64,000 nt of DNA from Melioribacter sp. (GTDB taxonomy: Bacteria; Bacteroidota; Ignavibacteria; Ignavibacteriales; Melioribacteraceae), in contig PMDS01000099.1 of the NCBI GenBank assembly GCA_003155655.1, forward strand, positions 97,865 to 161,864, in the 5' to 3' direction. The translations under genes and the position numbers were made by a program. Shown here in pieces: positions 45,940-54,710 of this stretch (positions are counted from its first letter, which is position 1; every line of letters begins with the position of its first letter). The notes beneath the pieces were generated by a model. That model was given only the letters and a program-made list of their open reading frames with translations, searched no databases and was not told the origin of the DNA.

Positions 45940-47094
45940 TTAATCCTTTTCAGAAACACCGATATGAATTGCATTGGCGCCGAATTTATCGCGGATTTTT
46001 GTAACGGCGCCCAGCATTCGTTTGCGGATTATTTCTTCATCCTCAAACAAAAATTCCTGTTCGCAGGAATGATTAAGCTTGCCCAGGTGAATGCCTATAA
46101 GGCGTACGCCAACTCTCCGGGTATATGCCTGGCGGAAAAGCTGAACCGATGTATCATAAATTGTTTTATCATCATCGGTAGAATGAAGAAGAGTCTTTGC
46201 GCGTGTTAAAGTAGAAAAATCCGAATAGCGGAGCTTGATTGAAATTGTTGAAGCCTGCCAGTTCTCGTTACGCAATTGCTGTGCAACTTTAGAAGTAAGA
46301 TGAAAAATATATTTTTCAATTTCCGCCTTACCGACAATATCTTCATTAAATGTAGTCTCGGAAGAAATACTTTTTCTTTCCTGTTCAACGGAAAGAACAT
46401 CGTTGCCCATTCCGTTAGCGCGGTTCCAAAGGTCAGTTCCGTATTTACCAAGCAGCACGGCAAGGTAGCCGGGTGAGGCATTCGCTATATCTCCAATTGT
46501 CCTAAACCCGCGAGCCTGCAGAACTGGAAATAATTTTTTACCTACACCGGGAATTTTCTCTATTGCCAAAGGCTCAAGAAATTCTTTTTCCTTTCCGTAA
46601 GGAACGTAAGTTATTCCCATCGGCTTTTTAAAATCGGTTGCTATCTTGCTTACACTTTTATTGGAGCTTATTCCCATCGAACATGGGAGAGAAAGCTTCT
46701 GCAGTATTTCATCCTGGAGCTGTTTGGCAAATATTTCAGGCGGACCGTAAATACTTTCACACCCGGTAAAATCGAAATAGAACTCATCAACCGATGCCTG
46801 CTGAACAATCGGGAATTTTTCTTCCAGCAGATACTTCATAGCCTTGGAGAAACGCCCATACTCTTTATGATGACCGTGAATGTAAACACCATTCGGGCAG
46901 AGGCGGAAAGCATTGCGTATGGGCATACCGGAATGAAGACCATACTTGCGTGCTTCATAAGAACAAGCAGCCACCACGCCCCTTCCGTGGGGATCGCCGC
47001 CAACTATTACAGGCTTGCCTTCAAGAGAGGGATCTAAAATTCTTTCTACGGAGACGAAGAAGGCATCCATATCCAGATGGAAGATGGTTTTCAT
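45940..47094 (-). CDS. dinB: DNA polymerase IV (Y-family)
   Basis: 384 residues, a complete translesion polymerase. Catalytic motifs HLDMDAFFVSVE at the start and ASVDEFYFDFTG near residue 100; helix-hairpin-helix KIPGVGKKL near 178; little-finger domain to about 345; and a short C-terminal tail. Pairing with a DnaE2-like gene is the usual make-up of damage-induced mutagenesis cassettes. It is read into the N-terminal dnaE half. The promoter lies in the 90-base divergent region to the C-terminal half. Confidence 0.95.
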   Translation of the reverse strand: MKTIFHLDMDAFFVSVERILDPSLEGKPVIVGGDPHGRGVVAACSYEARKYGLHSGMPIRNAFRLCPNGVYIHGHHKEYGRFSKAMKYLLEEKFPIVQQASVDEFYFDFTGCESIYGPPEIFAKQLQDEILQKLSLPCSMGISSNKSVSKIATDFKKPMGITYVPYGKEKEFLEPLAIEKIPGVGKKLFPVLQARGFRTIGDIANASPGYLAVLLGKYGTDLWNRANGMGNDVLSVEQERKSISSETTFNEDIVGKAEIEKYIFHLTSKVAQQLRNENWQASTISIKLRYSDFSTLTRAKTLLHSTDDDKTIYDTSVQLFRQAYTRRVGVRLIGIHLGKLNHSCEQEFLFEDEEIIRKRMLGAVTKIRDKFGANAIHIGVSEKD

Positions 47095-47156
47095 ATAAAA
47101 AGCCTGTTTTTAGCTAATTTTTAGCTCTTGATATATTGACTAATAAATGATAATAT

Positions 47157-47178
47157 ATAGTGAACAAATTTTCACTAT
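47157..47178. promoter_or_regulatory. Palindromic operator in the dinB/dnaE-C divergent region
   Basis: ATAGTGAA and TTCACTAT, perfect 8-bp arms around CAAATT. It sits 63 bases before dinB and 7 bases before the plus-strand dnaE half, overlapping a TATAAT (47179-47184). Placement fits a damage-response repressor such as LexA controlling both sides; the repressor is inferred, not seen. Confidence 0.55.
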
Positions 47179-47184
47179 TATAAT

Positions 47185-48867
47185 ATGCTAAAAGTAGAAC
47201 AAAAAAACAAACCTGCAATTCTTGATCTGGCAAGTTACAAGCTGCCGGACACGGCAAAATTTGCAAGAATCTATAACGCCATTCCACGGATTATAAAAGA
47301 GAGCGGGTTCGACATATACAACTACCAAAACGTGTTCGCGGATGTAGAGACAAAAGAGTTGATCCGCACCGGCAATACAATAGGCTGCTTTTATATCGAG
47401 AGCCCGGGTATGCGCTCGCTTCTTAAGCGGACAGATTGCGAAACATTCGAAATGCTTACTGCGGTATCTTCTGTAATCAGACCGGGCGTTGCAGAAAGCG
47501 GCATGATGAAAGAATTTGTTGAACGGCATAAAGATCCCAAACGCAGAAAATATCTTGTACCCGAAATGGAAAAGTATCTTGGTGAAACTTACGGAGTAAT
47601 GATCTACCAGGAAGATGTTATAAAGGTGGCATATCACATTGTTGGATTGACGCTTGAAGAAGCTGATTTACTGCGGAGAGCAATGAGCGGAAAAATGCGT
47701 TCGCATAATGCAATGCAGATGATAGTTGATAAATTTTTTATCTGCTGTAAACAGAAAGGATACAGTGATGTGATTGCGCAAAAATTGTGGAAGCAGATTG
47801 AGTCGTTTGCGGGATACGCATTCTGCAAAGCACACAGCGCTTCATTTGCGCTTCTCTCTTTCCAGGTGGCGTACTTAAAGGCGCATTACCCGGCAAGTTT
47901 TATGGCGGCAGTTTTAACAAACCAGGGCGGTTATTATTCACCATCGGTTTATATCTCCGAAGCAAGAAGGCTTGGAATAAAAATACTTCTTCCTTCAATA
48001 AACGAAAGCATTTATGAATACAAAGGCGGTCAAAAAGAAATTAGAATTGGATTGATGGCAGTAAAAAATCTTGAGGTTAATGAAGCCGATATTATAATCA
48101 AAGAACGGACGGCCAACGGCAGGTATGTTTCTCTTGCAGATTTTTTAGTCAGGACAAAAATAGGTTATGAACACAGCCAGCTGCTAATAAAATGCGGCGC
48201 AATGGATTGTTTTAATCAAACAAGGGTAACGCTTCTCCGTTTATTGGATATTTATTTTACCGGCAGCAAACTTATTAACGAAAATGAGAACGACCTTTTC
48301 TTTAACGAAACCCTCAAGCTTGAAAAAGAAGTTGTTACCGGGCGCAATTTCAGCATAGAAGAAAAATGTTTGCATGAATATGAAACTTTTGGTTACATGG
48401 TTTCCAAACATCCGCTTGAATTTTTTCCGGTGGAATTAAACGCAAAAGATATTACACCTTCTTCCGAAATGTTAAAATACAACGGCAGACAGATTAAAAT
48501 GATAGGCTGGTACATGGCATCCAAACGCATAAAGACAAAGAAAGATGAGATAATGAAATTTCTTTCGCTCGAAGATTTAAGCGGAACGTTTGAAGCCGTC
48601 ATTTTTCCCGAAGCTTATAAAAAATTTGCAGAGCTTACAATGTCTATGGGTCCTTATATGGTGGAAGGAAAGGTTGATGCTGAGAACGGAAACAACATAA
48701 TAGTAGACAAGCTTTCCGTGCTTACCGACGCCACGGCATTATCAGTAACACAAAAAGACAGGAACAATGCAGATTTCTTTGGCGATGTGGAAAAAGAAGC
48801 CAGTCCGGATGAAGTTTTCTTAGTTGAAACGCTGGGAAAAGAAAAATTGCTCAGAGCATATCTGTGA
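47185..48867 (+). CDS. DNA polymerase III alpha-type subunit, C-terminal half (fingers to OB)
   Basis: 560 residues. It joins the family at about residue 45 (FDIYNYQNVFADVETKELI), with NTIGCFYIESPGMRSLLKR near 64, the fingers block MIYQEDVIKVAYHIVGLTLEEA near 137 and SFAGYAFCKAHSASFALLS near 210. A helix-hairpin region and an OB-fold (IKMIGWYMASKRIKTKKDE near 430) follow, to the end ETLGKEKLLRAYL. No PHP and no palm aspartates: these are in the minus-strand half. The first 40 residues are not recognisable as DnaE. It has its own ATG but a weak ribosome site. Confidence 0.9.
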   Translation: MLKVEQKNKPAILDLASYKLPDTAKFARIYNAIPRIIKESGFDIYNYQNVFADVETKELIRTGNTIGCFYIESPGMRSLLKRTDCETFEMLTAVSSVIRPGVAESGMMKEFVERHKDPKRRKYLVPEMEKYLGETYGVMIYQEDVIKVAYHIVGLTLEEADLLRRAMSGKMRSHNAMQMIVDKFFICCKQKGYSDVIAQKLWKQIESFAGYAFCKAHSASFALLSFQVAYLKAHYPASFMAAVLTNQGGYYSPSVYISEARRLGIKILLPSINESIYEYKGGQKEIRIGLMAVKNLEVNEADIIIKERTANGRYVSLADFLVRTKIGYEHSQLLIKCGAMDCFNQTRVTLLRLLDIYFTGSKLINENENDLFFNETLKLEKEVVTGRNFSIEEKCLHEYETFGYMVSKHPLEFFPVELNAKDITPSSEMLKYNGRQIKMIGWYMASKRIKTKKDEIMKFLSLEDLSGTFEAVIFPEAYKKFAELTMSMGPYMVEGKVDAENGNNIIVDKLSVLTDATALSVTQKDRNNADFFGDVEKEASPDEVFLVETLGKEKLLRAYL

Positions 48868-48870
48868 AAA

Positions 48871-48940
48871 GAAGTATAAAGTTTAAAGTATAAGGAGTAA
48901 GGAGAACCTGTCTGACGTAGGCGGAAGAAGTAATATACTT
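48871..48940 (+). repeat. Inverted-repeat arm, right, of the polymerase locus
   Basis: Starts AAGTATAAAGTTTAAAGTAT and continues through GAGAACCTGTCTGACGTAGG to GCGGAAGAAGTAA. It matches the complement of 44138-44215 apart from a 12-base gap and scattered changes. It begins 4 bases after the dnaE-C stop. Confidence 0.65.
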
Positions 48941-48945
48941 TGGCT

Positions 48946-48991
48946 GGTCATCGAGTTCTCTGAACGCAGTGAAGAGAGTATCGAGATGACC
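48946..48991. repeat. Imperfect hairpin repeat
   Basis: GGTCATCGA pairs with TCGAGATGACC, and internal TTCTCT with AGAGAG. It resembles dispersed intergenic hairpins, possibly a bidirectional terminator between the convergent dnaE-C and DUF72 genes, although no T-run follows. Confidence 0.4.
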
Positions 48992-49064
48992 CGTCTTCCG
49001 TTTCCCGTTTCACGTCTAGCAGCTAATCGCTTGTGGCTTGAAGCTTGTGGCTTGCAGCTAATAA

Positions 49065-50054
49065 TCAGTTCAACGAAATTTTAGTTAATCTTGGATAGGA
49101 TTTTAATGTAGTGAAGGGAATATTAACTTTGATTCTTTCCGTTAATAAATGCAGAAGTTCAAAAGCATTTGCTATTGCATTACCATGAGGATGATTATTT
49201 AAAATAATAAATACTTTTTTTACCGTATTTAATACTTCCTTAATTGCCCTTTCAATCTCCAATAATTCACCGGGTGAATAGAGATAATCATAACGCTCGC
49301 TCTGCTGCTCGTACGTCTGATTCTTGCTGAAATTATTTAGCGACTGCCTCCAGGCTTTTTCATTTCTGCCGTGGAAGCGGATATAAAGATTATCACCCAC
49401 AGCAATTGGTTTGAATTCAACTGCCTCGCCAATTTCAGGCTGGTCTATTGCACACAGTGAGCTTTTATTTTTAGCAAGAAATTTGTAAAACCTTTCTGCC
49501 ATAGTTTCTATTTCAGGTGCGGACCCGTCCGCTGATCCTTTAATTGACAGGCTTGGAGTATGAGTAGGTTCATTCACCGAAGCCTTTGGCGCAGGTGAAA
49601 GCCACGATTTATGCCGCACCTCTACAAACTTTTCATAATCATTAAATGTCTCAAGCAGAAGTTTTACATGATTGGCATTTTCTTTTGTTAAAGAAAATGA
49701 ATACGGAAACTGTACCAGCAGTCCGCCTAGACGGTTTGCGTTATCCAGCATTTTCAGATTCGATTTAACAGCTTCCGTCTGCTCTTTTGTAAAATTACGT
49801 TTGTGTGTAAAATCCTGGTGAAGCTTGATTGAAAAAAGAAAATCATTGCGCTCTTCTACTTTCTTTATCCATCCTTCAACTGTTTTAGGACTTATATACG
49901 TGTAGTAGCTTGCGTTAACTTCAACAGTATTAAAATACTGCGAATAAAACTCTAGCCAGTCAAAGTCTTTTGTCTGCTTTCCAGTGTAAAAACTGTCAAT
50001 CCAGTCTTTATAAGACCAGCCGGCAGTACCCACGTATATTTTTGGTTTTGTCAT
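49065..50054 (-). CDS. DUF72 family protein with in-frame insertion
   Basis: 329 residues of the TIM-barrel-like DUF72 family (YVGTAGWSYKDW start, FNTVEVNASYY near 42, LLVQFPYSFS near 112, YIRFHGR near 228). The function is unknown family-wide. Between EVRHKSWLSP (near 145) and FYKFLAKN (near 189) there are about 32 residues with no place in the family, rich in S, P, A and T; the DNA there contains the palindrome GCGGACCCGTCCGC. The protein may still fold, since the frame is kept. Confidence 0.85.
   Translation of the reverse strand: MTKPKIYVGTAGWSYKDWIDSFYTGKQTKDFDWLEFYSQYFNTVEVNASYYTYISPKTVEGWIKKVEERNDFLFSIKLHQDFTHKRNFTKEQTEAVKSNLKMLDNANRLGGLLVQFPYSFSLTKENANHVKLLLETFNDYEKFVEVRHKSWLSPAPKASVNEPTHTPSLSIKGSADGSAPEIETMAERFYKFLAKNKSSLCAIDQPEIGEAVEFKPIAVGDNLYIRFHGRNEKAWRQSLNNFSKNQTYEQQSERYDYLYSPGELLEIERAIKEVLNTVKKVFIILNNHPHGNAIANAFELLHLLTERIKVNIPFTTLKSYPRLTKISLN
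49500..49595 (-). repeat. Palindromic repeat inserted within the DUF72 gene
   Basis: About 96 bases encoding the extra segment PKASVNEPTHTPSLSIKG and SADGSAPEIE. The centre has GCGGAC (49519-49524) and GTCCGC (49527-49532) arms. The insertion length is close to a multiple of three and no stop is introduced. The boundaries are approximate, judged from where family similarity stops. Confidence 0.5.
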
Positions 50055-50594
50055 GATTTGGTAATTAACATAAAATGTAGTTGTTATATTAAAAACTGGG
50101 GGTGTAAAAAGAAAGAGAGGATGATTATGATTATAAGAAACAGATGGGATTTTGCTTTACATCAGTATTATTGCGTTATGAAGATTTGGCAACAATACAA
50201 ATTTATAGTCATCTTCAGAAAGTGAATTTGATTGAGCTATTAATTTATGTCAAGATTTGAAATCATTTTTTACTGTTAATTTGAGAATATTAGGCATTTC
50301 CAAATTCATTGTGTTTATTAGTGTTACGACATTCATTTCTCAAATGAATCATCGCAGCAAATGCAATACGAATATATTTTGCAATTATTCATAAAATCAA
50401 TATCTTATAGAGGGTTTACTTTATTTTATTATAAAAACTTGTTGCCTTCATCAGAAAAAATTGATTAGAGCAACTATTCCTGAAATATGGATAATACCTA
50501 ATCATAACAAGATGATTTGAAGTATTATAATTGTAGTTTGATATATATTATGCAATTTAATTTTTAATAATAAAATTATCTTCATTACCTATAT
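50055..50594 (+). other. AT-rich spacer before the kinase operon
   Basis: 540 bases. A 32-codon frame at 50126-50224 (MIIRNRWDFALHQYY...) follows a GAGAGGATG, but it has no family features and is probably chance. The right end should hold the promoter of the kinase operon (a TTTGATATATATTATG stretch near 50536). Nothing else stands out. Confidence 0.4.
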
Positions 50595-52934
50595 ATGAAT
50601 CCTCAAAAAAAAATTGAACAACTGTTCGAACAAAAAGATTTTAGCAAATTATCTACTGATTTGATGTCTATATTTATCGGTGATTTAAAAGCTTGTTCAG
50701 CATCATATTATAGTAAAGACATTAAGCATGATTATTTGATTCTAAGATATAGGTTCCCATATTCAGAATGGGCTCAAAATAACGTTGATGACTTTACAGT
50801 AAATCTTGATTTTGGATTAGCGGGAAGAGCTGCCGCTACACAAAAAATAATATTTGAGGAAGATGTCAAAAATTTATCCCCAGTTTCTTACATAAATCTT
50901 AATGATGAGACTATTTCTGAAATAGCAATACCCATCTTTATTGAGGATACCGTAATTGGAGTAATTTGCATTGATTGGAACTACAAGGTTGAACTTAATG
51001 ATCCAGTTATTGAGTACTGTAAAACTTTTCAAAATGTCCTTAACAAAAAAGAACATGCCATAATTCTTCAAAATGTACATCTTGTTAGGCAGTTGTTGTA
51101 TGAACAAAAAATGGCAGCGCGACAGATAAATTTTTTACAGAATATAGGTAATGTCCAATGTTTTTCTCGCCATGAAGTATATAATTTACTTACAAAAAAT
51201 ATATCGGAATGTTTTGATGTTTTTTGCTGTACTTACGATGTATACAATTATTTTGAAAATACTTTAACTTTTAAAAGTATATATCCATCCAATTTATTTA
51301 ATCTGATTGAAAAAGCCATTTTTAATGTAAATGATAGTGTTGTTGGTAAAGCAATCATAGAAAGTAAAATTATTATAACCCCCTTGCCTTCTAAAAAACT
51401 TAAATTTAATAATACACGATTAATAAAAGAGAATAGAATTGACAGGATTTATTCTATCCCAATTGAAAGACCTGTGGCTGTTGACTCCGAATCGGACAAA
51501 CAAAAGATAGGGATAATAAATATTTATATTGGGAATAAAAACAAACACCTCAATGAATCGTTATTGAATTTTATTCAACAAATTTGTCAAAATAAAATTA
51601 CTCAAACCATTTTGAATGAAAATCAAAACCTAATTGAGAGACTAAAACTCAACTATCTAAATAGTACCCCATCAAATAGAGATATTAGGCACAAGTTACA
51701 TACATTTAATCTGTGTATTGTTGATTTAGTAAAGGATTGTCTTTTAGTAGAGGGTGTTTCAGTTTTGATAAAAAATTCACATTCAATGACCTTCAGTATT
51801 TCAGCAACCTCAGGTATTGAAAATGCAGAAGAGTTAAATGAACCTGAGTATGTTCCTGGATTAGGTATTACAGGTGTTGTTCTTGAATCAGGTAAAACCA
51901 TAGTTAGCCAAGATATTTCTAAAGATTTAAGATATAGAGGAATCTCCAAAGAAGTAACTATTCATCCTGGAAAATCTTTTATTGGGACACCTTTAAAAGA
52001 TCATTATGGAAATGTTATCGGCTGTATTAGGTGTACAAATAAAATTACCAATCCTGTTACTTCAAATCAAATTGATTTTTTTTCACAAGATGATAAAGAT
52101 CTTATTGAATTCATTGCAAATTGGGCACAAAGTTTTATTGAAATTATAATGTCAGATCAATTTTTATTTGAAATAACAAGAAAAAATATACATGAGTCAA
52201 ATTCTCAACTTGGTGGTATTGGAACAAAAGCAGAATCAATCCAGAAGTTATTTAAGGGTATACCAAATACTAAAGAATTTACAGATAATGAGAAATCAAA
52301 GATTCTTAAATATTTCAAGGTTCCTAAAACTCTTAAATATTTGAAAGATATTATAAATCATTCGAAATATCTTAGAAGTCAACTAACTGTTCCTGTTAAT
52401 TCATTTAATGAACATAATATTGAACTTTCTGAATCACGACTTTGGGGTGACATAATTATTCCAACAATTAAAGACTCGTTATTTTTGTGCGAAGCAGCTA
52501 ATTTAGATCATAATAAAATTATTTATCCACCTCCAAATATTTATCAATCGCTCGAACCAATTTGGGTTGATAGAGAAAAGTTTAAACAAGTTTTTAGCAA
52601 TCTTATTTCAAATGCAATAAAATATTCTTTTGAAGATAAAAGTTCATTTTCTATTAGAATAAGTCAAGAAATTTTAGAAACAGAAGTATTAATAAGAGTT
52701 GAAGATTATGGTATTGGTATCTCAGAAAGTTACAAATCTGATATTTTTCTTAAAGGATTTAGAACCCCTGAGGCCAAGAAAAAAACAATTCAAGGACTTG
52801 GTTTGGGCTTACATATCATTAAATCAATATTAGATGCGCACGGATGTCAAATAATTCTCGAAAGAAATTCATTTCCGACAGCATTCTGTATTAAAATTCC
52901 TAATGATTTGAAAAGAAACTGGAAACAAATATGA
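50595..52934 (+). CDS. Cytoplasmic GAF-domain histidine kinase
   Basis: 779 residues without membrane segments. Three GAF-like regions can be followed: about 15-150 (LAGRAAATQKIIFEEDV, EIAIPIFIEDTVIGVICID), about 190-335 (NDSVVGKAIIESKIIITPLP, YSIPIERPVAV), and about 370-515 (PGLGITGVVLESGKTIVSQD, SFIGTPLKDHYGNVIGCIRC). A dimerisation helix with a possible histidine (KNIHESNSQLGGIGTKAESI, near 532) and an HATPase domain follow: NLISNAIKYSF near 669, RVEDYGIGIS near 704, GLGLGLHIIKSI near 735. The H-box is atypical. Its stop overlaps the next ATG by 4 bases. The signal is probably a small intracellular ligand. Confidence 0.82.
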   Translation: MNPQKKIEQLFEQKDFSKLSTDLMSIFIGDLKACSASYYSKDIKHDYLILRYRFPYSEWAQNNVDDFTVNLDFGLAGRAAATQKIIFEEDVKNLSPVSYINLNDETISEIAIPIFIEDTVIGVICIDWNYKVELNDPVIEYCKTFQNVLNKKEHAIILQNVHLVRQLLYEQKMAARQINFLQNIGNVQCFSRHEVYNLLTKNISECFDVFCCTYDVYNYFENTLTFKSIYPSNLFNLIEKAIFNVNDSVVGKAIIESKIIITPLPSKKLKFNNTRLIKENRIDRIYSIPIERPVAVDSESDKQKIGIINIYIGNKNKHLNESLLNFIQQICQNKITQTILNENQNLIERLKLNYLNSTPSNRDIRHKLHTFNLCIVDLVKDCLLVEGVSVLIKNSHSMTFSISATSGIENAEELNEPEYVPGLGITGVVLESGKTIVSQDISKDLRYRGISKEVTIHPGKSFIGTPLKDHYGNVIGCIRCTNKITNPVTSNQIDFFSQDDKDLIEFIANWAQSFIEIIMSDQFLFEITRKNIHESNSQLGGIGTKAESIQKLFKGIPNTKEFTDNEKSKILKYFKVPKTLKYLKDIINHSKYLRSQLTVPVNSFNEHNIELSESRLWGDIIIPTIKDSLFLCEAANLDHNKIIYPPPNIYQSLEPIWVDREKFKQVFSNLISNAIKYSFEDKSSFSIRISQEILETEVLIRVEDYGIGISESYKSDIFLKGFRTPEAKKKTIQGLGLGLHIIKSILDAHGCQIILERNSFPTAFCIKIPNDLKRNWKQI

Positions 52935-53341
52935 AAATACTATTAATTGATGATGAGACAAATCCAATTGAAGTTTATATTGATAATATTATTGATTTAG
53001 GTCATACAATAGTTCAAGTGACAAAACTTGATAATCTTAAAGATATAATTGATAAAGAGAGAACTTTTAATTGGATAATTCTTGACATAATGATTGCTCC
53101 TGGAGATTTTTTAAGCTTAGAAAAATCGGATGGGGGTTTAATAAGTGGAATACTTCTTTTAGATTTTTTAGATACATCTTTACCTGGTGTTCCCATAAGT
53201 GTTCTTACAAATGTATTGGACCCAACAATCTTAGACCCTATTAAAAGTAGAGTGCAAGGTAGATGCTTCAAAAAATTTATTGATATTGATCCAAATGATG
53301 ATTCTAGCTTAAATAAGCTTTTTACTATTGGTGAGAATTAG
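52931..53341 (+). CDS. Stand-alone receiver-type response regulator, divergent
   Basis: 136 residues, a single CheY-like domain with no output. The acidic pair LLIDDETN is at residues 4-11, the phosphoacceptor aspartate in WIILDIMIAPG near 51, the threonine in SVLTNV near 94 and the lysine in CFKKF near 113. An insertion (GDFLSLEKSDGGLISG) follows the phosphorylated aspartate. It is coupled to the kinase gene by a 4-base overlap and is certainly its partner. Confidence 0.8.
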   Translation: MKILLIDDETNPIEVYIDNIIDLGHTIVQVTKLDNLKDIIDKERTFNWIILDIMIAPGDFLSLEKSDGGLISGILLLDFLDTSLPGVPISVLTNVLDPTILDPIKSRVQGRCFKKFIDIDPNDDSSLNKLFTIGEN

Positions 53342-53344
53342 TGT

Positions 53345-53806
53345 ATGAAAATACATTTTTTGGCCCCTATAATTCTATTGACTGGGTGTAATATTACTAG
53401 TTCAAGTACTGTTACTTTCGACATTTTTCTTACTGTTTTATTCTCCTCAATAACTGCAACTTTTTATTTGACAAAATTAATGTACTCGTTTAAGAGAAAT
53501 GCCCCTATTTTGTATAAAAATACTTTACCCGAGTTACCACCTATTCTACCTATGGTTATTCATTATTCTATATTGCGTGCTTTATATTATTCTCCATTAT
53601 TATCATATTATGATAAGGCAGTTTATTGCCATTTAAGAATTAAATACATAATTGATTTGTTCCATTATTCTGACGAAAGCAGATTGCAAGCTGCTTACTG
53701 GTTTACTCAAAACAAAGTTCCGGAGGATAATGAATTATTTAAATTTGCTTTTTCGAGTGAAAATAATCCTTCCATAAAGTTCATTTTACAAAGAATAATT
53801 TTATAA
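53345..53806 (+). CDS. Membrane-anchored protein of unknown function in the kinase operon
   Basis: 153 residues, starting 3 bases after the receiver gene. The N-terminus (MKIHFLAPIILLTGCN) has a lipobox-like LTGC, but the following stretch (FDIFLTVLFSSITATFYLTK) is a membrane helix, so it may be a lipoprotein or a two-span protein. The rest (about 60-153) is aromatic-rich and helical. No family is recognised. It is a plausible output or sensor partner of the GAF kinase/receiver pair. Confidence 0.6.
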   Translation: MKIHFLAPIILLTGCNITSSSTVTFDIFLTVLFSSITATFYLTKLMYSFKRNAPILYKNTLPELPPILPMVIHYSILRALYYSPLLSYYDKAVYCHLRIKYIIDLFHYSDESRLQAAYWFTQNKVPEDNELFKFAFSSENNPSIKFILQRIIL

Positions 53807-54265
53807 AATAATAAGATTCATATCCGTAGCCTAGTAGTTTTCAGATATTAATCGCTAATTATTCTCATTATTAAATTAATTTTATTCGTAATGTAAATTC
53901 TTCATCATCCATTTCATTACAAACTCACGCTCCAGTTCCATAACCTTCACTATCTATATTTATTTCTTTTCTACCACTCAAAAGAAATACACCACATTAT
54001 AATATCTTCAAATTTAGATCTTCTTTTTTCTCTAACGCTGTGATTCTCACTATACAGACAATAATTACTATACATATTAATCGTCATTCTAGTATACAAT
54101 TAGTCCTTAATCGATTGATTATCCCACTACTAATTCTGACCCATTGTCATTTTCTATTTCAATATTTCATTTCATCTTTGATTAAAATAGGGAATCCGTA
54201 TCATTCAATAATGTTTGTAGGCTTGCTTGTTTAATCAATTCAGTTGGAAAAATAATATTAAATTC
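53807..54265 (+). other. AT-rich spacer, probably decayed sequence
   Basis: 459 bases with no supported gene. A 64-codon frame at 54040-54234 is hydrophobic but has no ribosome site and no family features. Since an integrase fragment lies immediately to the right, this stretch may be the eroded remainder of a mobile element; I cannot recognise any part of it. Confidence 0.35.
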
Positions 54266-54453
54266 TTAAGCAACCTTTTTATTCAATTTTAATTCTGAGT
54301 CATCAATAATTGCGACAGGTAATTCTAAAGAGGAAATGAATTTTTGAGTTTCCTGCTATCCTTTGTGCCAGTTGAAACCCTTTTGAATCGTTTACTGGAA
54401 TTGTCAAAATATTCTACAAAGAAATACCCATTATTTCTTTTGGCTAAAAACAT
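54266..54453 (-). pseudogene. Fragment of a tyrosine recombinase (integrase N-terminus)
   Basis: Starting at an ATG with a strong GGAGG site (54453), the minus strand reads MFLAKRNNGYFFVEYFDNSS then KRFKRVSTGTKDS, the arm-binding N-terminus typical of phage-type integrases in this phylum. A single frameshift near 54355 then gives QETQKFISSLELPVAIIDDS and a stop at 54266. The SAM-like and catalytic domains are absent. Confidence 0.7.
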
Positions 54454-54710
54454 ACGAACCTCCTTAACGAAGTTTACTGCACATACTTTAAGTTGAAAGA
54501 ATGTTCAGTAAATGTTCAGTTAAATTTAGCCTAGTAATTCTTAGGAAACCAGACGAGATATATAGAATGTAACTTGAAAAGTGCTGCCCCGTCAGGGGTT
54601 CCCGCATTCGCTCTGTGGAATAAACTTCTTCCCGACTTTGTCGGGATGTTCCTGAAAAATGTTAGGTTGTCAATTAATTATAATGATTTTAATTCCATTG
54701 TCATTTACTC

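Noticed and set aside
44253..48867. Split intein joining the two dnaE halves
   Set aside because: Neither the tail of the first half nor the head of the second has intein splice residues or the usual intein blocks, and both extra pieces are only 30-40 residues.
50126..50224. 32-codon frame before the GAF kinase
   Set aside because: It has a fair ribosome site but no recognisable pattern or partner; too weak to list as a gene.
54040..54234. 64-codon hydrophobic frame
   Set aside because: No ribosome site, no family features, and it lies in an AT-rich stretch where such frames arise by chance.
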